From Pseudoips prasinana (lineage: Eukaryota > Arthropoda > Insecta > Lepidoptera > Nolidae): 64,000 nt of DNA. Under the pieces are notes generated by a model. It made no database searches. It had not been told where the DNA came from and worked only from the letters and a program-made list of their open reading frames with translations. Shown here one piece after another: positions 20,882-32,645 of the stretch. The translations under genes were made by a program, and so were the position numbers. Where the stretch lies: assembly GCA_951640165.1 (NCBI GenBank), contig OX621260.1:15642001-15706000 (forward strand), read 5' to 3'. Each line of letters starts with the position of its first letter. The stretch's first letter is position 1.

Positions 20882-20929
20882 CTGGTTAGAAATGATATAA
20901 TAAAAATAATATCCTTATAATAAAAATAG

Positions 20930-21128
20930 ACAGCAGCCCAACTAAGCAGAGCTTGTACTATGGCAACCGAAAACTGATATTTATTACATATACCACGTTT
21001 TTTCGTAAATACAAACTTATATAGATACCCAGACTCAGGACAAATAGACATGTTCATGCACACAAATATCTGTCCTGGCTGGGAATCGAACCCACGGCGT
21101 AAAAGGCAAGCATTAACCAACCCCGCCA
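20930..21128 (-). mobile_element. SINE-1 copy
   Basis: On plus it reads ACTAAGCAGAGCTTGTACTA, GACTCAGGACAAATAGACAT and GGGAATCGAACCCACGGCGT, the complement of SINE-1. It lies just upstream of the TM5 exon acceptor. Confidence 0.7.
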
Positions 21129-21279
21129 ACCTTGGCTTCCTTTTTATCTTCACCGTGCTAAACTGACGCTGCACCGCTTGGTTTGATAGAAGCGCGTAAA
21201 CGGGTATCAAAATGATTTCCTAAAGCATACACCCTTCAAATTGTTATTATTGCAGTCACGGCTACGATGCACATAATCC

Positions 21280-21720
21280 GTAGATACTTACTAATATTAT
21301 AGCAGCGGTGTATTTCGGCGCCGTGCACATGTGTGCTTACCCGAACGGGCTTACACATGGGAGCAGACGGAACGCGAATATTGTTTTTCTTCTAATGCTA
21401 CCCAAAGACAGTGGCGGATTTGCAGTCTTGGCCGCTCTAGGCTCCAGGTTATGTGCTGCCCCTTTCTCAGTATCCATCATATAGACTAGGTACATAATGA
21501 ATTTACTTTATTGCCAACTTTTATCATTTTTACATATATATTTTAAAACATAAAAAAGTACGGCGTAGTGCGGCCCGCCATAATATGCGCAACCTTTTAA
21601 ATATTTTGGTACTTTGCATTTGAGTTATTTTTTGCTATCATTTGTGATTTTTTTTTCACGATTTGCCGCCCCTAATATCTGGCCGCCCTAGGCCCGGGCC
21701 TCGCGATCACAGCTAGTTAA
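21280..21720. other. intron with degenerate repeat debris
   Basis: A Helitron-like start TACTTACTAATATTATAGCA at 21286 is not followed by a matching end. GCCGCCCTAGGCCCGGGCCT near 21690 is GC-rich non-coding repeat-like sequence. Confidence 0.35.
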
Positions 21721-21756
21721 TTATATTTTAGAACAAATCCCATATCTTTTAATGTC

Positions 21757-22015
21757 GCCTGTCAGTAACCCTGGTTGCTAAGCCAGAGTTCTTGGCTTCG
21801 ATCCATATCCAGGACAAATCTTTGTACGATGAGCAAGACAACAATATATATTTGTTATGTTCCTGGGTGTATGTATTTATGTATAATATGTATGTATTTG
21901 GAAATATATAAGTAAGTTTATCAGTTGTCTGTTTGCCATAGAATAGGCTGTGCTAAGTTTGGAATCATATGACAGGGTGTTAGATGTACCAAGGTATTTA
22001 TTATTATTATTATAT
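21757..22015 (+). mobile_element. SINE, variant of SINE-1
   Basis: TTCTTGGCTTCGATCCATAT resembles a B box; the body repeats SINE-1 landmarks (GTTCCTGGGTGTATGTATTT; CAGTTGTCTGTTTGCCATAG; TAAGTTTGGAATCATATGAC) and ends in a TATTATTATT tail. Confidence 0.6.
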
Positions 22016-22609
22016 ATTACTATTTCAATAAAAAAAAACACGTAGTTTAAAGCTAAGGAAGAATAAGAGTTAAAGAGAAAAAAAGAAGAAACTGGTAAAT
22101 TTTGCATTATAAAACACATTATATTTGCATTATAAATCAATCTATTCAAGGTCCTTTTGAGATGGGTGTTGATGATTCAGTCAATGAGTTGTGTTAAGTC
22201 TAGCTTTTGGTGCAAGTGGGCCTAGGTGACGAAGTTTAGTCATCGTGTTAATATACCCACTGTCCTTTCTATATTTGTATCATAAGCAAGTAAGCATAAT
22301 AACAAATTGTAGTTGAAAAATTTATAATGGGAAATTTAAATTTAAATCAACTACAATTTTTTTGTAATATTTATAATAAAAATCTCAAAATAATTTGAAA
22401 TTAGACTAACGATTTGCCTTGCAAATAGTGCTATAAAATTCAAAATTTAATAATTTGGGAGGTGTTATCAATATGGTATGATCTTTCACATGCAACTGTG
22501 AACATATCAGTCGGCCATATTTCTAGAAAACAAAGCCGATGGATAGTACCTACATTCTCCGGAAGGGTGGGCGTTAGCAAGTGAATCCTAAATTTGATCT
22601 GTATCGTTC
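22016..22609. other. intron, AT-rich, nothing firm
   Basis: No gene, hairpin or element boundary recognised. Confidence 0.4.
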
Positions 22610-22690
22610 GTAGCTTAACGCAGAGCGCCTGCCCCGGATTCGTCGATGGTGCTGGTTCGAGACCGCCGGACGATTAAATTTATGTCACGC
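22610..22690 (+). mobile_element. tRNA-like SINE head
   Basis: Has GTAGCTTAACGCAGAGCGCC and GATGGTGCTGGTTCGAGACC, spaced like A and B boxes of a tRNA-derived promoter. The arms do not pair as a full tRNA. A 26-base word around GCCATTTTTGAGATTAGATT is then tandemly repeated at 22688-22755. Confidence 0.45.
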
Positions 22691-22784
22691 CATTTTTGAG
22701 ATTAGATTAATGCCATTTTTGAGATTAGATTAATGCCATATTTGGGATTAGATTAACACTTTGCATTTGTTTATGTCAGAGGGC

Positions 22785-22935
22785 GACAAACGAGCATGTG
22801 GGTCACCTGATGGTAAGTGATCACCGCCGCCCATGGACACTCGCGACACCAGAGCAATCGCGGGTGCGTTGCCGGCCTTTAAGAGTCAGCAAACAAGTGT
22901 TGCTGACCCTTCCCCCCACCCCAATGAGCTCTGGC
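22785..22935 (+). repeat. Rpt-G
   Basis: GGGTCACCTGATGGTAAGTG, then CACCGCCGCCCATGGACACT and CGGGTGCGTTGCCGGCCTTT, ending with CCCCAATGAGCTCTGGCGAC. A second copy is at 43455-43622. From memory this is a common lepidopteran repeat; class unknown to me. Confidence 0.65.
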
Positions 22936-23638
22936 GACCTTACTCACACTCGGAAACACAACATTAAAATTATTAATGTTAATATTAAGAAATTTCTTCT
23001 GTAAGGTGGAGCTACTTACCCAGTCGGGCTGCTCTTTGAGCGAATGAACGCTATGCCCTACCTCTCTTAATGTGCTAATAAAGCTATATAATTCAAAATT
23101 TAATATACTTAATAAAAAATTTAATTTAAATAAGTTAGGTATATTTTATTATACTTTATATTTAAAGGAATTTAATATGAATAATTAAAACTTAACAATA
23201 TTATTAATTATTCAAGGTATTTATATTTTATTTATAAACTAACTATTAATGTGAAACAGAATTTCCCATTTTACAGGTCAACTATATATACAGAACAGGG
23301 AAAAGTAAAAATAATTATATGAAGGAAATTGTATCTACCTCCAAAGTTATGAAAACAAAACAAAAGTTAGGTAAATTCTAGGACTTGATTTAAATTACAT
23401 ACACGACTTGCGCTTGCAACACAAATGCACTCTAGGTAATATCACAACCTAGGATTAAACGAAACAGCGGTTTATTGTTCCCACCGGTTATACAATTGTA
23501 ACCGTTCTGCTGCTCTGTAATGACAATCCTACAATCTGTTTTACTAATGTTATGCTTCTTCTAATGGAATATGGAAAACTGCAATCATGATTTGACACGC
23601 AGTTGATAGTAGTTGAGTAAACTTTTTCCGATACTAGG
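22936..23638. other. intron, very AT-rich, nothing firm
   Basis: No gene or repeat partner recognised. Confidence 0.4.
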
Positions 23639-23718
23639 AAACCAAATAATTATGAAATACGCCATGACCAATGGAGTACCCTTGAAAAGTCATGGCGTAT
23701 TTCATAAGTAATTGGTTT
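23639..23718. repeat. hairpin, ~28-bp stem
   Basis: AACCAAATAATTATGAAATA then CGCCATGA pairs with TCATGGCGTATTTCATAAGT then AATTGGTT with two small bulges. Likely a short foldback MITE. Confidence 0.65.
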
Positions 23719-24479
23719 TAGCTCTTATTGCATCACGAAAGAGTCTAAAGTGAGGTGGTAACTATTTGTCTATTATACCATTACCCGATTAAGGGTTTAG
23801 AGTTTTAGTAGGTCTTAGTAATTTATAACCTCCTTTCGGATAATTTTTATGCTATTGCATAGCTTCTATCGCGGGCCTTGAGCGTGGGGACCGAATCCAG
23901 AAATTCCGTAACGAAAAAAACCTAACACCACCCACTCCGACCGCCATCTATCGATAAATCCCAGAACTTATAATGACTTTTTGAAATATCACGCTTGTCT
24001 CTTTAGTTCAGCAACCCGCCTTTAGGTGGCATTGGTTGTATTGGAAAACTACCGTTATGAGCTGTTTGTGAGAAAGTATATAGGTGTATAGGTATTTATC
24101 ATCTACGTACAACCGTGAATATCTGTACTCGTATAATTTGTGTACAAAGTGTTTTAAATATGAATAAACAAAGTGCATTTATTAATGAAGAAAGTCACGA
24201 AAAAATAGTGATAGAAAATGAGTTAGTACTCTATATACATTCATTTTATTATAATTATCACAAATGCAGTATTATAAAATAAATAAATAATTATAATTGC
24301 ATAAGTTGATAAAAAATGCTATGCAATAGCTTTACCGCGGCAGTCTCCGAGTGCCACACGTCATTTTTTCGTAATGCCACAACACTACAGTTATTCATTT
24401 TATACCAATGTACCAGCACCTCTGAGTACTAGTAATTAATACATCAATAGTAAATATCTTGGCACAACTAACACACTCT
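23719..24479. other. intron with unclassified repeat-like words
   Basis: GCTATTGCATAGCTTCTATC at 23853 and GCTATGCAATAGCTTTACCG at 24318 are similar direct words about 465 bases apart and may bound an old element. No gene. Confidence 0.35.
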
Positions 24480-24605
24480 ATCAGATCCCAATTACTCTGT
24501 CTAATTAGACAGTCTGTACTTTGGCAACTAGACAACTGATAAACATACTTATATATTTCTAAATACAAATACTTTATTGACAAATTACACCCAGACACGG
24601 AACAA
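24480..24605 (-). mobile_element. SINE-1-like fragment
   Basis: Plus-strand words AGTCTGTACTTTGGCAACTA, GACAACTGATAAACATACTT and CACCCAGACACGGAACAACT follow the inverted SINE-1 body. The head is missing where the LINE at 24606 begins. Confidence 0.5.
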
Positions 24606-25398
24606 CTCATCGTAGGTACTCTTCGAGTCTTCGTTCGTAGTCTTCGAGATGTAGTTCATCCTGAACAACTGAAAACTGTTTATTTTGCCTTGGTAGAGTC
24701 TAAAATTAGATATAGTATACTATTATGGGGTGGTAGCTACGAATATAATATACAAAAGGCATTTGTGGCACAAAAAAGAGCAATTAGAACTATGGTTAAA
24801 ATTAAACAACAAGAGTCATGTGAACCACATTTCAAATCACTTCATATTTTGACCGTGCCTAGTCTTTATATATTTATCCTGTTAATGAACTTTGCTAAAT
24901 ACATTCACACCTTCGATCAGATGAAGAGAGACAAGTACGGGAGAAAACGAGAAGGAAAGATTTACACTCAAACATAGCTCCTGTTCTCAATGTTGTCAAG
25001 CACAGCTCCCACTACAATGCTGTAAAAATATTTAATAGGTTACCAATTGATTTAAAATCTATATTATATACCCAGCATTTTAAATCAAAATTAAAGGTCT
25101 ATCTTTTGGAAAGGTGTCTTTATTCAATAAATGATTTATGATTGCTATTATATTGACAATTAATTTTATTTTGTATAAATTCTCTCCACGTCGTTTACTT
25201 GTTCACTAATTTGTATATAAGAAATTAATTTGACATGTATTTTAGATTTTGAATTGACATTATTATTTAACCACGTACATATTTGACATTTTTACTTAAC
25301 ATTTTGTAGGAGAATTTTGTAATTTTATTTTATGCTGTTTGTTATTTATGTAATTCAGACACAATATAAATATTGTTATTGAATAAATGAAATGAAAT
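24606..25398 (+). mobile_element. CR1/Jockey-like LINE, 5'-truncated
   Basis: The ORF2 C-terminus reads ALVESKIRYSILLWGGSYEY then NIQKAFVAQKRAIRTM (24690-24977 open), the typical segment after the RT domain. After one frameshift near 24950 it continues HSNIAPVLNVVKHSSHYNAV, KIFNRLPIDLKSILYTQHFK and SKLKVYLLERCLYSINDL with a stop at 25139. A 3' UTR and GAAAT tandem tail end the copy. Only one frameshift suggests moderate age. The RT catalytic region is absent. Confidence 0.75.
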
Positions 25399-25607
25399 GA
25401 AATACTCATCACACGAAGATTTGTCCTGGGTGGGTACCCACAACCTCTGTCAAGATCACCAACCATTAGACAATAGGCCAGTCGAGCAATGCCTAGGGTG
25501 GAGGTGGGAGGGTCCCTAAATTGTATGACAACGTCACTCTCGCTAACAGTAGACGTCAATACGTTCCAGCCATATAGCCCGATAATAGAGAAGTTTCTGT
25601 CACCAGG

Positions 25608-25695
25608 GTAGTGACAACACAGGGTTATATGTAAAACACCAACAACCTCGCAGAACTAGATAGCTAGCAGTATAAGCAACAAGTTTTGTTCTACG
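25608..25695 (-). repeat. Rpt-H, copy 1
   Basis: GTAAAACACCAACAACCTCG is the complement of words in 26239-26302 and 33636-33707. Confidence 0.5.
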
Positions 25696-25885
25696 AGTCC
25701 GGACATAACTCAATACATGAAAAAAATAATATTTTAAAAGATTTTTGTACTGTCGTGACATTTGTAGCTCTATGTTTCATTCATAAACCAAAGGACGACG
25801 CGTGAACAATGTTGAGTTGATGTTTTTTTGCGATGCTCGTAGAGCTATAAACATTCAAGCGTGATATTAAATTAGAAGTTTAGTA

Positions 25886-26204
25886 TCTATAGATATAATA
25901 AAATCGTAGGAAAGTCAAAACTGTACATTGAATATTTTTTAAAAAGTATATTGGGCGTGATCAACAATCGATATCGAAGCCAAAAATATGGTTTTTAGAA
26001 TTTTTGTCTGTGTGTCTGTTTGTCTGTATGTATGTCCGGGCTAAACTCAAAAAGTACTACATGTATTTACTTCAAATTTTGCACGATTATTACTAAAAGG
26101 TCGGGTCTACATATAGGCTACATATTATCACGCTATCACCTACGGGGGAGGAGCTATGATAATTTACAAAATTCAACGCGGGTAAAACCGCGGGGCACTG
26201 CTAG
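25886..26204 (+). mobile_element. Helitron-like element
   Basis: Starts TC after A at 25885, has GTAGGAAAGTCAAAACTGTA, a terminal hairpin around ACGCGGGTAAAACCGCGGGG and ends CTAG (26201-26204) before T. 319 bp, the same family as 57835-58143. An open frame across it is an accident of composition. Confidence 0.8.
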
Positions 26205-26238
26205 TTACTCAATGAAAATAAAATCTAACCAATCATCA

Positions 26239-26302
26239 AAAGTTGTTGCTTATGGTGTTAGTTATTTATTCCTGCGAGGTTGTTGGTGTTTTACAAATAA
26301 TT
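26239..26302 (+). repeat. Rpt-H, copy 2
   Basis: TTGCTTATGGTGTTAGTTAT and GGTTGTTGGTGTTTTACAAA match 33636-33707. It lies between a Helitron and the donor of the TM4 exon. Confidence 0.5.
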
Positions 26303-26342
26303 CAAAATTTGTGTTAATCATATTAGAACAGTCAACACTTAC

Positions 26343-26521
26343 CAACAAACCAGCACTTCCGTACTCCAAAGCCAGGTGTAAGAATGTAGCTGGGCAGGTC
26401 GCTGAACTGCATGGCAGCGGTCATTGCCGTCAGCAGGAGGGGCACGCCCCATGCATACAGCCCGTACAGGAGGAAGCGCTTCCTTTCTCGCCGCTTGTTG
26501 GTGCCGCTGCCGCGATACCCA
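26343..26521 (-). CDS. Mth-like GPCR, exon with TM4 and ECL2
   Basis: Acceptor TTTGTAG and donor GTAAGT bound 179 bases. After completing the split Ser codon it reads GYRGSGTNKRRERKRFLLYG, a basic second intracellular loop, then helix 4 (LYAWGVPLLLTAMTAAMQF) and the second extracellular loop ending GFGVRKCWFV. The Cys in RKCWF is the expected partner of the cysteine before helix 3. A Helitron (25886-26204) ends 138 bases below the donor inside the following intron. Confidence 0.93.
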
Positions 26522-26894
26522 CTACAAAGGAACGAATAATCGATTATGGTGTAACTTTGAAAGATTTCTTTGTTTTGTTTCGCGATATTATCAAAGTATA
26601 CAAATTTGGTGAACCGTAGTCATGTGAAAGCTTTAATCCATATTATTAATAACTGATATAATTTAGCGATAATTTTAAAAAAATAGATGTTAGGTTTATT
26701 AACCTCCAGCCAGCGTTCCTTATATTTCTTTGCAGGGGTAATTTATATCAGTATAAGATCTATCTATATGTTCTATAGATTTTACACGCCAAAGGAAAGG
26801 TTGTTGATCATAATAAGTTTATATACACATATCAAGATTGTCGATTCGCAAGAATGAAGTGCCGATACAACACAAAAAATCTAAATAATAATAA

Positions 26895-27120
26895 TGATAT
26901 CCTGGAACATTATTTACACACGGCCATCTGATCACAAACTAAGCAGAGCTTGTACTATGGAGATCAGATAACTGATATACACACATACAATATATAGCTA
27001 ATTACACCCAGACTCAGGACAAACAGACATGTTCATGCACACAAAAATATGTCCTAGGTGGGTATCGAACCCACGACCTGCGGCGTGAAAGGCTAGCATC
27101 TACCAACTATGCCTACCCCG
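26895..27120 (-). mobile_element. SINE-1 copy
   Basis: Plus-strand words ACACACGGCCATCTGATCAC, GACTCAGGACAAACAGACAT and GGTATCGAACCCACGACCTG are the complement of the SINE-1 tail, body and B box. Confidence 0.75.
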
Positions 27121-27904
27121 TCAAAGATTTTTCTTAGACCTTTGAATAGTACACTATATTTTAATTTCCGTTCTATACAGCCTATCCTATACATCTATTT
27201 CACCAATTCCAAGCTGTCTATATAGAAAATTTGTGTATTCTGCTGTTATGAATCGAAATACCTCACTTTTCTTAAGTTTCTTTTTTGAAAACAATACCTT
27301 TATTTTACTATTGAATTCGGCATTGAACAGTGTAGCATGTACATTGAACTACTTATTATTCATTGAACATATTTACAAAGAGTGATGGTAAGCTGTAACT
27401 ATTCTCGGCCACATTGGCAAACGGACAGGCGATACGCGGGGAAACTCAAAATGATTCTCGCTTCATTTAATCTTGCGCTGCGATGCGAGAGTTTCAGGGG
27501 ATTTACCTGTAAGTCTACCCACTCGCCCTCTACTGTGGTGAGCTTTATGAGTCTGTGACTCAAATTCAGTGATTTGTGGTATATATCCGGCTATTTACTT
27601 GTTAATGTTTAAACTACTCGATAGATTTTGGTGGTATTGTTTGTTTCCTTGAATATATTTGATTAAAGAACAAAGACGCTTTACATTTAGTTTAACTTTT
27701 AATTTAATACAAGCTAGCTAAATGTCACTACCATTATAAAATAAATTGTATAAATGTTTTAACATTCCGTGTACCTAAATGTCTGTAATAAGTAACTAGA
27801 AATAATAACTGTATTACTACAAACATGTTCTGACTATTTACAAGCGCTTTTTTAAAGTCTACGTGAATAAAAACCTATTTTATTTTATTTTTTAATCCAA
27901 AACA
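27121..27904. other. intron, nothing firm
   Basis: AT-rich with a GC-richer patch at 27400-27560 that has no coding frame of note. Confidence 0.4.
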
Positions 27905-28085
27905 GTGTTTTTGATGTGAAACATCTATAGCCGCACGTAAAACAGATTTCTGGCGTGGCGACACATGCCGTGACGCATGCGCAATCGACTTTTTCTTTTA
28001 TCATTATGATACATTTAGTTCCTATCACAATATGTTCTTTTCTGCATATTACTTTTACAAAATAATGTCGATGTTTCACATCTGC
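27905..28085. mobile_element. putative MITE with TGATGTGAAACATC ends
   Basis: TGATGTGAAACATC near 27912 and GATGTTTCACATCT near 28069 are inverted. The interior carries AGCCGCACGTAAAACAGATT and GTGACGCATGCGCAATCGAC. About 170 bp. Confidence 0.5.
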
Positions 28086-29194
28086 CAGGCGTCCCGTGAC
28101 GGCTCACATTTTTTTTATATTTTTATTTTTACGCTTGTATGCTGAAAACAGAATATACAATTTTACACAAACTCCAATTAATAGTATATCCCCGGAGATA
28201 TAAATAAGGAATTTTCACTAATGAACTCGCGGGGTTGAAATTAATTCTGTGGCTAGTTGCAAATATCTCAGGCATATGGATATTTTTATAAATAAATGTC
28301 GTATAATCGTATTATAGCCATCGGTGGTCCGTTTACGAGGATAAGTCAAATGTTTTTTCCTGGTTTGTATTAAGTCCAGCTATAATGATAATGCTAAAAT
28401 AAGTTTCACGGATGGGTAAAAACTGTGTATAAACAATCACCTTGATAATAATATTAAGCCCACATTACACGGCCCAGCTACGCAGGCCACTGTAGCAAAT
28501 TTGTAGCGCGTAGCAATATCGTAGCAGGATCGTATTATCTACGAACAAAATCTTTTATTTCGTAGCATATTAAAATTCCTTTGAGGTATTTTGTCATATT
28601 CTTAAATTATTCCTTCATTATTACTACGTACGGGACGCACGCAAGGCGCCAAAGGGATTCATATTGTGATTTTTATTTATTGTCATCCTACTATATGGAT
28701 CAATTCAGAGTATGGCATAAATAACAAAACATAAAATATTTTTCATTTATTCTGGCTAGAAGTTTAAAGTTTAATATGATATTTACAATAGATAATTATT
28801 GCGTAACTGTTTGATTCTATAGCATATTATAGTTTATTATAATTACTTATTTGTTTACCTTTTATTATCAACTATGCGGACAATAACTTACCTTTGAGAC
28901 AGTTGTGTTAAATTCCCGATCCTTTATTAAGAACGCATTAAAACAATAAAATACAATTAAATATTATATACGTTATAATTTGTAGTGCGAAGTATTACGG
29001 TAATACGCGTGGGAAGGGCAACACCCTGCCCACGCGTATTTAAATTAAATAATGTTTTTGTTATAAATCCAAGTTTACGTACGTTTTTTAATTTGGAATA
29101 AGCTTTGGGCTTTGGAATAAGTCCCATTTATCAGGGGAATCACAGACGCGCATATATAATTAGAATTTAAGAAACTTGTAACAAATACATAGGT
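28086..29194. other. intron, AT-rich, one hairpin
   Basis: The only structure is the hairpin at 29002-29040: AATACGCGTGGG and CCCACGCGTATT. Around 28485-28545 a GTAGC word is repeated. No gene. Confidence 0.45.
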
Positions 29195-29290
29195 GCCCTG
29201 TACGTGGATCGAAACCGAAGATTGTATTCTGGGTTCTATCCCGTACAGAGCGCGTAGTTAGACGGTTACCTTAATCAGTGTCGCATAGAC
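29195..29290 (-). mobile_element. tRNA-like SINE head
   Basis: On the minus strand AAGGTAACCGTCTAACTACG then TACGGGATAGAACCCAGAAT resemble degenerate A- and B-box regions. Confidence 0.3.
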
Positions 29291-29569
29291 ACCTGCGCTG
29301 TCAATTATTCCATGTATAAAGAAATAAAATTAGGCTTTCAATTTAAAAAAAATATACGAATAGTTCTTATGGCCGCTTTTCAGATACGGTAGCTTTTACT
29401 TAGCTATCTATGAATTGGTTGTTTTTATTTTATTCAATTATTTTTGTTATAATTTGTACATGATCCTAAACTAAACCTAAACTAATTGTAAACTAATAAT
29501 GTTTTTTTAATATTTAATATACACATATTAAATATTAAAAAAATACATTACATTATTATACATTATTCT

Positions 29570-29745
29570 TGGGTCAGAGGATCAGCATTGCCATCCAGCG
29601 TGGCAATGCGGCCAGCCTTCTGGGCACTTTTCCCATAAGCGATGCGGAGGGATTATTGGACGCCTCTTAGGGTAAATAGTGTATCTGTAATTTATCTAAT
29701 TTTAGCTTATAATTTCATTTTATTTAATTGAATTATTTACTATTG
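29570..29745 (+). mobile_element. LINE ORF2 C-terminus fragment
   Basis: Reads GQRISIAIQRGNAASLLGTF followed by PISDAEGLLDAS and a stop, then an AT-rich 3' UTR. IAIQRGNAAS..GT is a recurrent C-terminal motif of lepidopteran LINE ORF2 proteins in my memory. Clade not assigned. Confidence 0.5.
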
Positions 29746-30020
29746 TATAAATAAATGGCATATACACATGATTGGGAATGTGTTCTAGTCCAATAATGTT
29801 ATCTCATTATCTTGATAGCTTCCTTACAGGTGATAGCCTAAAGTGACTGTGACTCTGTTAACTGAGCAGAACTGAATTATAAATCTGTAATCATATCTCA
29901 TCAGCGCACTTCGTATTATACTTCGTGTTCTACTTTAAACATTTGCTAATAAAACATGCAAATGAATCTATAACAATAAATTACACAATATATAACAATA
30001 TATACATGAAGTAATATATA

Positions 30021-30160
30021 AAATTAAACAATCTGTATATCAAAAAGGTGCCCTTTCCATACGCATTGCCATATTAACGGCGAAAGCTAATCAGCTTTCG
30101 CCGTTTATATGGCAATGCGTATGGAAAGGGCACCTTTTTGATATACAGATTGTTTAATTT
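30021..30160. repeat. 140-bp near-perfect palindrome
   Basis: Arms 30021-30088 and 30093-30160 (68 bp each) pair with one mismatch near 30075, leaving a 4-base centre. Outer ends read AAATTAAACAATCTG and its complement; the centre is CGAAAGCT-AATC-AGCTTTCG. Flanks are AT-rich without a clear duplication. It could be a very young foldback element or a hairpin-forming intronic locus. Confidence 0.9.
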
Positions 30161-30519
30161 AAGATATAATACTGAGAGAGATTTCTGAATTTAAATATTC
30201 TATGAAAACAATTTTCATTACACATTTTATACATAGGGTTTTAGATAAACGTTTTGGAGAATCCCCCTAAATTGGCTGTTTGCATAGAATATTTATTTTG
30301 AAAATGCTCTATGTAAAAAGATCTATTATAATAAACAATTCTAGTTATATTTGTACTGTAACTCAATTGTATGTAAGTTTAAAAAAATGTTATAATATAT
30401 TAGGAGTAGATGACACGCTTAGTTTATGTAAAAATCTCAATATATTATATAATCTAGCCATAATAATAACATACCATCCCTGTAAATCAGGCAGCAGTGC
30501 TACTTGTGTACTAGCTACC

Positions 30520-30655
30520 ACCTAATTGCAGTCGCCAAGTCACATGTGCAGCGGTGACTACGGCAAAGCCCTCTAAATAGCAATGTTATAGAAACCTTTG
30601 GGGGAGGTCTATACCCAACAGTGCAGTATATCAGGCTGATGGTGATGATAATGAT
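30520..30655 (+). mobile_element. RTE-like 3' end or related SINE tail
   Basis: CAGTCGCCAAGTCACATGTG, TGGGGGAGGTCTATACCCAA and TCAGGCTGATGGTGATGATA parallel 59950-60110 and resemble RTE 3' ends. Confidence 0.5.
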
Positions 30656-32040
30656 AAATCCCAATTACATTTCTAGGAATTCTATAGACCAGACATTATA
30701 TACATAAATAAAATAGAAAATACATTATATACATCAATAAAAGAGAAAATCATATTTAATAGACGTAACAGTACCATCAAATTATAATATAGGACCGAAA
30801 GAACTCGAAAAATTAAGCAAATATCCACTCAAAATTGAAATAACCCGATTGTGGAACACCCCTACAGAAATCATACCTATCGTAATAGGCGCAACAGGAG
30901 TGGTAGCCAAAAATATAGGTAGAATCTGGATAAGCTAGATTCTAAAGTTAATGTCCATATACTACAGAAACAAGCAGCAATACACAAGGTAACTATAATA
31001 AGTAAAGTTTTAGGAGACACCGTTTTTGTCAATAGGGAGTCCGAACCTCCTCTTCCCTGAGAGTCTCAGGGCGGGAGTTAGGAATAAAACAAAACACCAA
31101 GCAAGCTCGAGTATGAAAATTTTTCAAAAAAAAAAAAATTATAGGCATATCCCCCTAATTTGATTCTTGGGGAAGGCTTTTGTCTAGGAAATCATTATAG
31201 CTCTTTCACATAAATATTTGATAAAAAAATACATTTCTATTGAAACGAGGAGGGTATTCTTCAAATATTTTTGAAGAAGTTATTAATTGTAATTGCTTAC
31301 TGACATTAGTATAGTCAGTAAAATGAAAAAGAAATTAGAAACGTATTTTGAAAACAAAGTCTACTTTCGGCATTTTTGTTATGGGAAGAGAAATTACGTA
31401 GTTATATTGTGATTTAATCACGATATAGCAAAGAATAAACATATTACATGTATATTTTAGGAACAATCAGTAAAGAGTATATAAAGGGTTTATAATGACC
31501 AATATAGGTGTAAAGCCAGAGATAAAGAACGAATTAACATTAATGCTGAATTCATGTCGACACTGATAATATCGTGGTTACCATTTGTGTGTCGAGTGCT
31601 TTGGGATTAAACGCTTTTACAATAGTATATTAGACATAAGGACGGTAACTGGTATATAACTCAGTATATTTATATACCGTACGAGCGGCCCGGTACGTGC
31701 TTCGCTACGTGTCAGGCATAGTAATAAAAAAAATGATTATTAATTTTTTTTTTCATTTATTCATACAAAAAAATATTTTAAATTGCTAAAAGTTGCTGAT
31801 GATTTTACACTTTTCAAGACTTTTTTTAAATTTTCTCTACGTATAAACCTTCCCTGGACTTCCACGAATAATTCAAAACTTGCTTCACTATTATTTCGGT
31901 TCTCCTATCTTTCGGGTTCCATTTTTGCACAGGACAACTCTTTGGTATGAATCTCTGGTGGGAAGTGTAACTATTCCTTTTGTAACTCTTCTATCTTTCT
32001 TTCCGATTAAATTAGCCAAATCGGTAAAGGCGTTGAAATT
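30656..32040. other. intron, AT-rich, nothing firm
   Basis: No gene or element ends recognised. A homopolymer A run lies at 31128-31138. Confidence 0.4.
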
Positions 32041-32128
32041 TTTCTCTTTACAGAAAACCATTTATGCCTGAACCGGGATTTGCACCCAGGACCTCGTTCT
32101 CTGCGGGTGAACATGCTGCCGTTAAACA
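32041..32128 (-). mobile_element. SINE-2 head fragment
   Basis: CGGGATTTGCACCCAGGACC and TCGTTCTCTGCGGGTGAACA match the head of SINE-2 at 7740-7805. Confidence 0.5.
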
Positions 32129-32355
32129 TGAAGAATATAATAAGAGTAAACATGAGTAAAGATGAGTAAAGCTGATGACGCATAGATTTTTTATCTACTT
32201 TAAGAGAGTGTTTAGCCCTGACAGCTATACATGATTCACTATTTTGCGTTTTTTGATGAATTGTCTATATCACTGTCATTACATTGATCGATTGCCTTTA
32301 ACGGGGTTATAATTACATAATTTATGAGTTCACATTATCTAATGATGGACTCTTA

Positions 32356-32523
32356 GTACAGACTCCAGCACATTCACCTACCACAAACATTCAAATTTCT
32401 TTTATAGAATTAAGATTATAGAATTAAGAAATATTATTTTCAACTTTATTACATAAGCATAAGGTTCACTTTCAACTGGGGAATTTTGACAGATTGGGGT
32501 AGCTTGATGTGCTGGCGGCTGTA
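32356..32523. mobile_element. MITE-A, copy 3
   Basis: GTACAGACTCCAGCACATTC at the left and GATGTGCTGGCGGCTGTAT at the right; inner TTTGACAGATTGGGGTAGCT. A small duplication (ATAGAATTAAG twice near 32405) lengthens it. Confidence 0.7.
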
Positions 32524-32529
32524 TATTTT

Positions 32530-32645
32530 TCAATCATCATCATGTCAGCCGAAAGACGTCCACTGCCGGACAAAGCCCCCTCCCCCAAAGATCTCCAAGA
32601 TTGCCGGTTTTGCGCTATCCGCATCCAGCGGTTTCCAGCGACATT
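32530..32645 (-). mobile_element. RTE 3'-end fragment
   Basis: Complement of the RTE 3' end: CATCATCATGTCAGCCGAAA, GATCTCCAAGATTGCCGG and GCGCTATCCGCATCCAGCGG. Confidence 0.65.

Noticed and set aside
20734..21210. 158-codon minus-strand ORF
   Set aside because: It passes through a SINE-1 copy and reads the TM5 exon in the wrong frame.
26020..26619. 199-codon plus-strand ORF
   Set aside because: It runs through a Helitron, Rpt-H and then antisense to the receptor exon at 26521-26343; it has no domain of its own.
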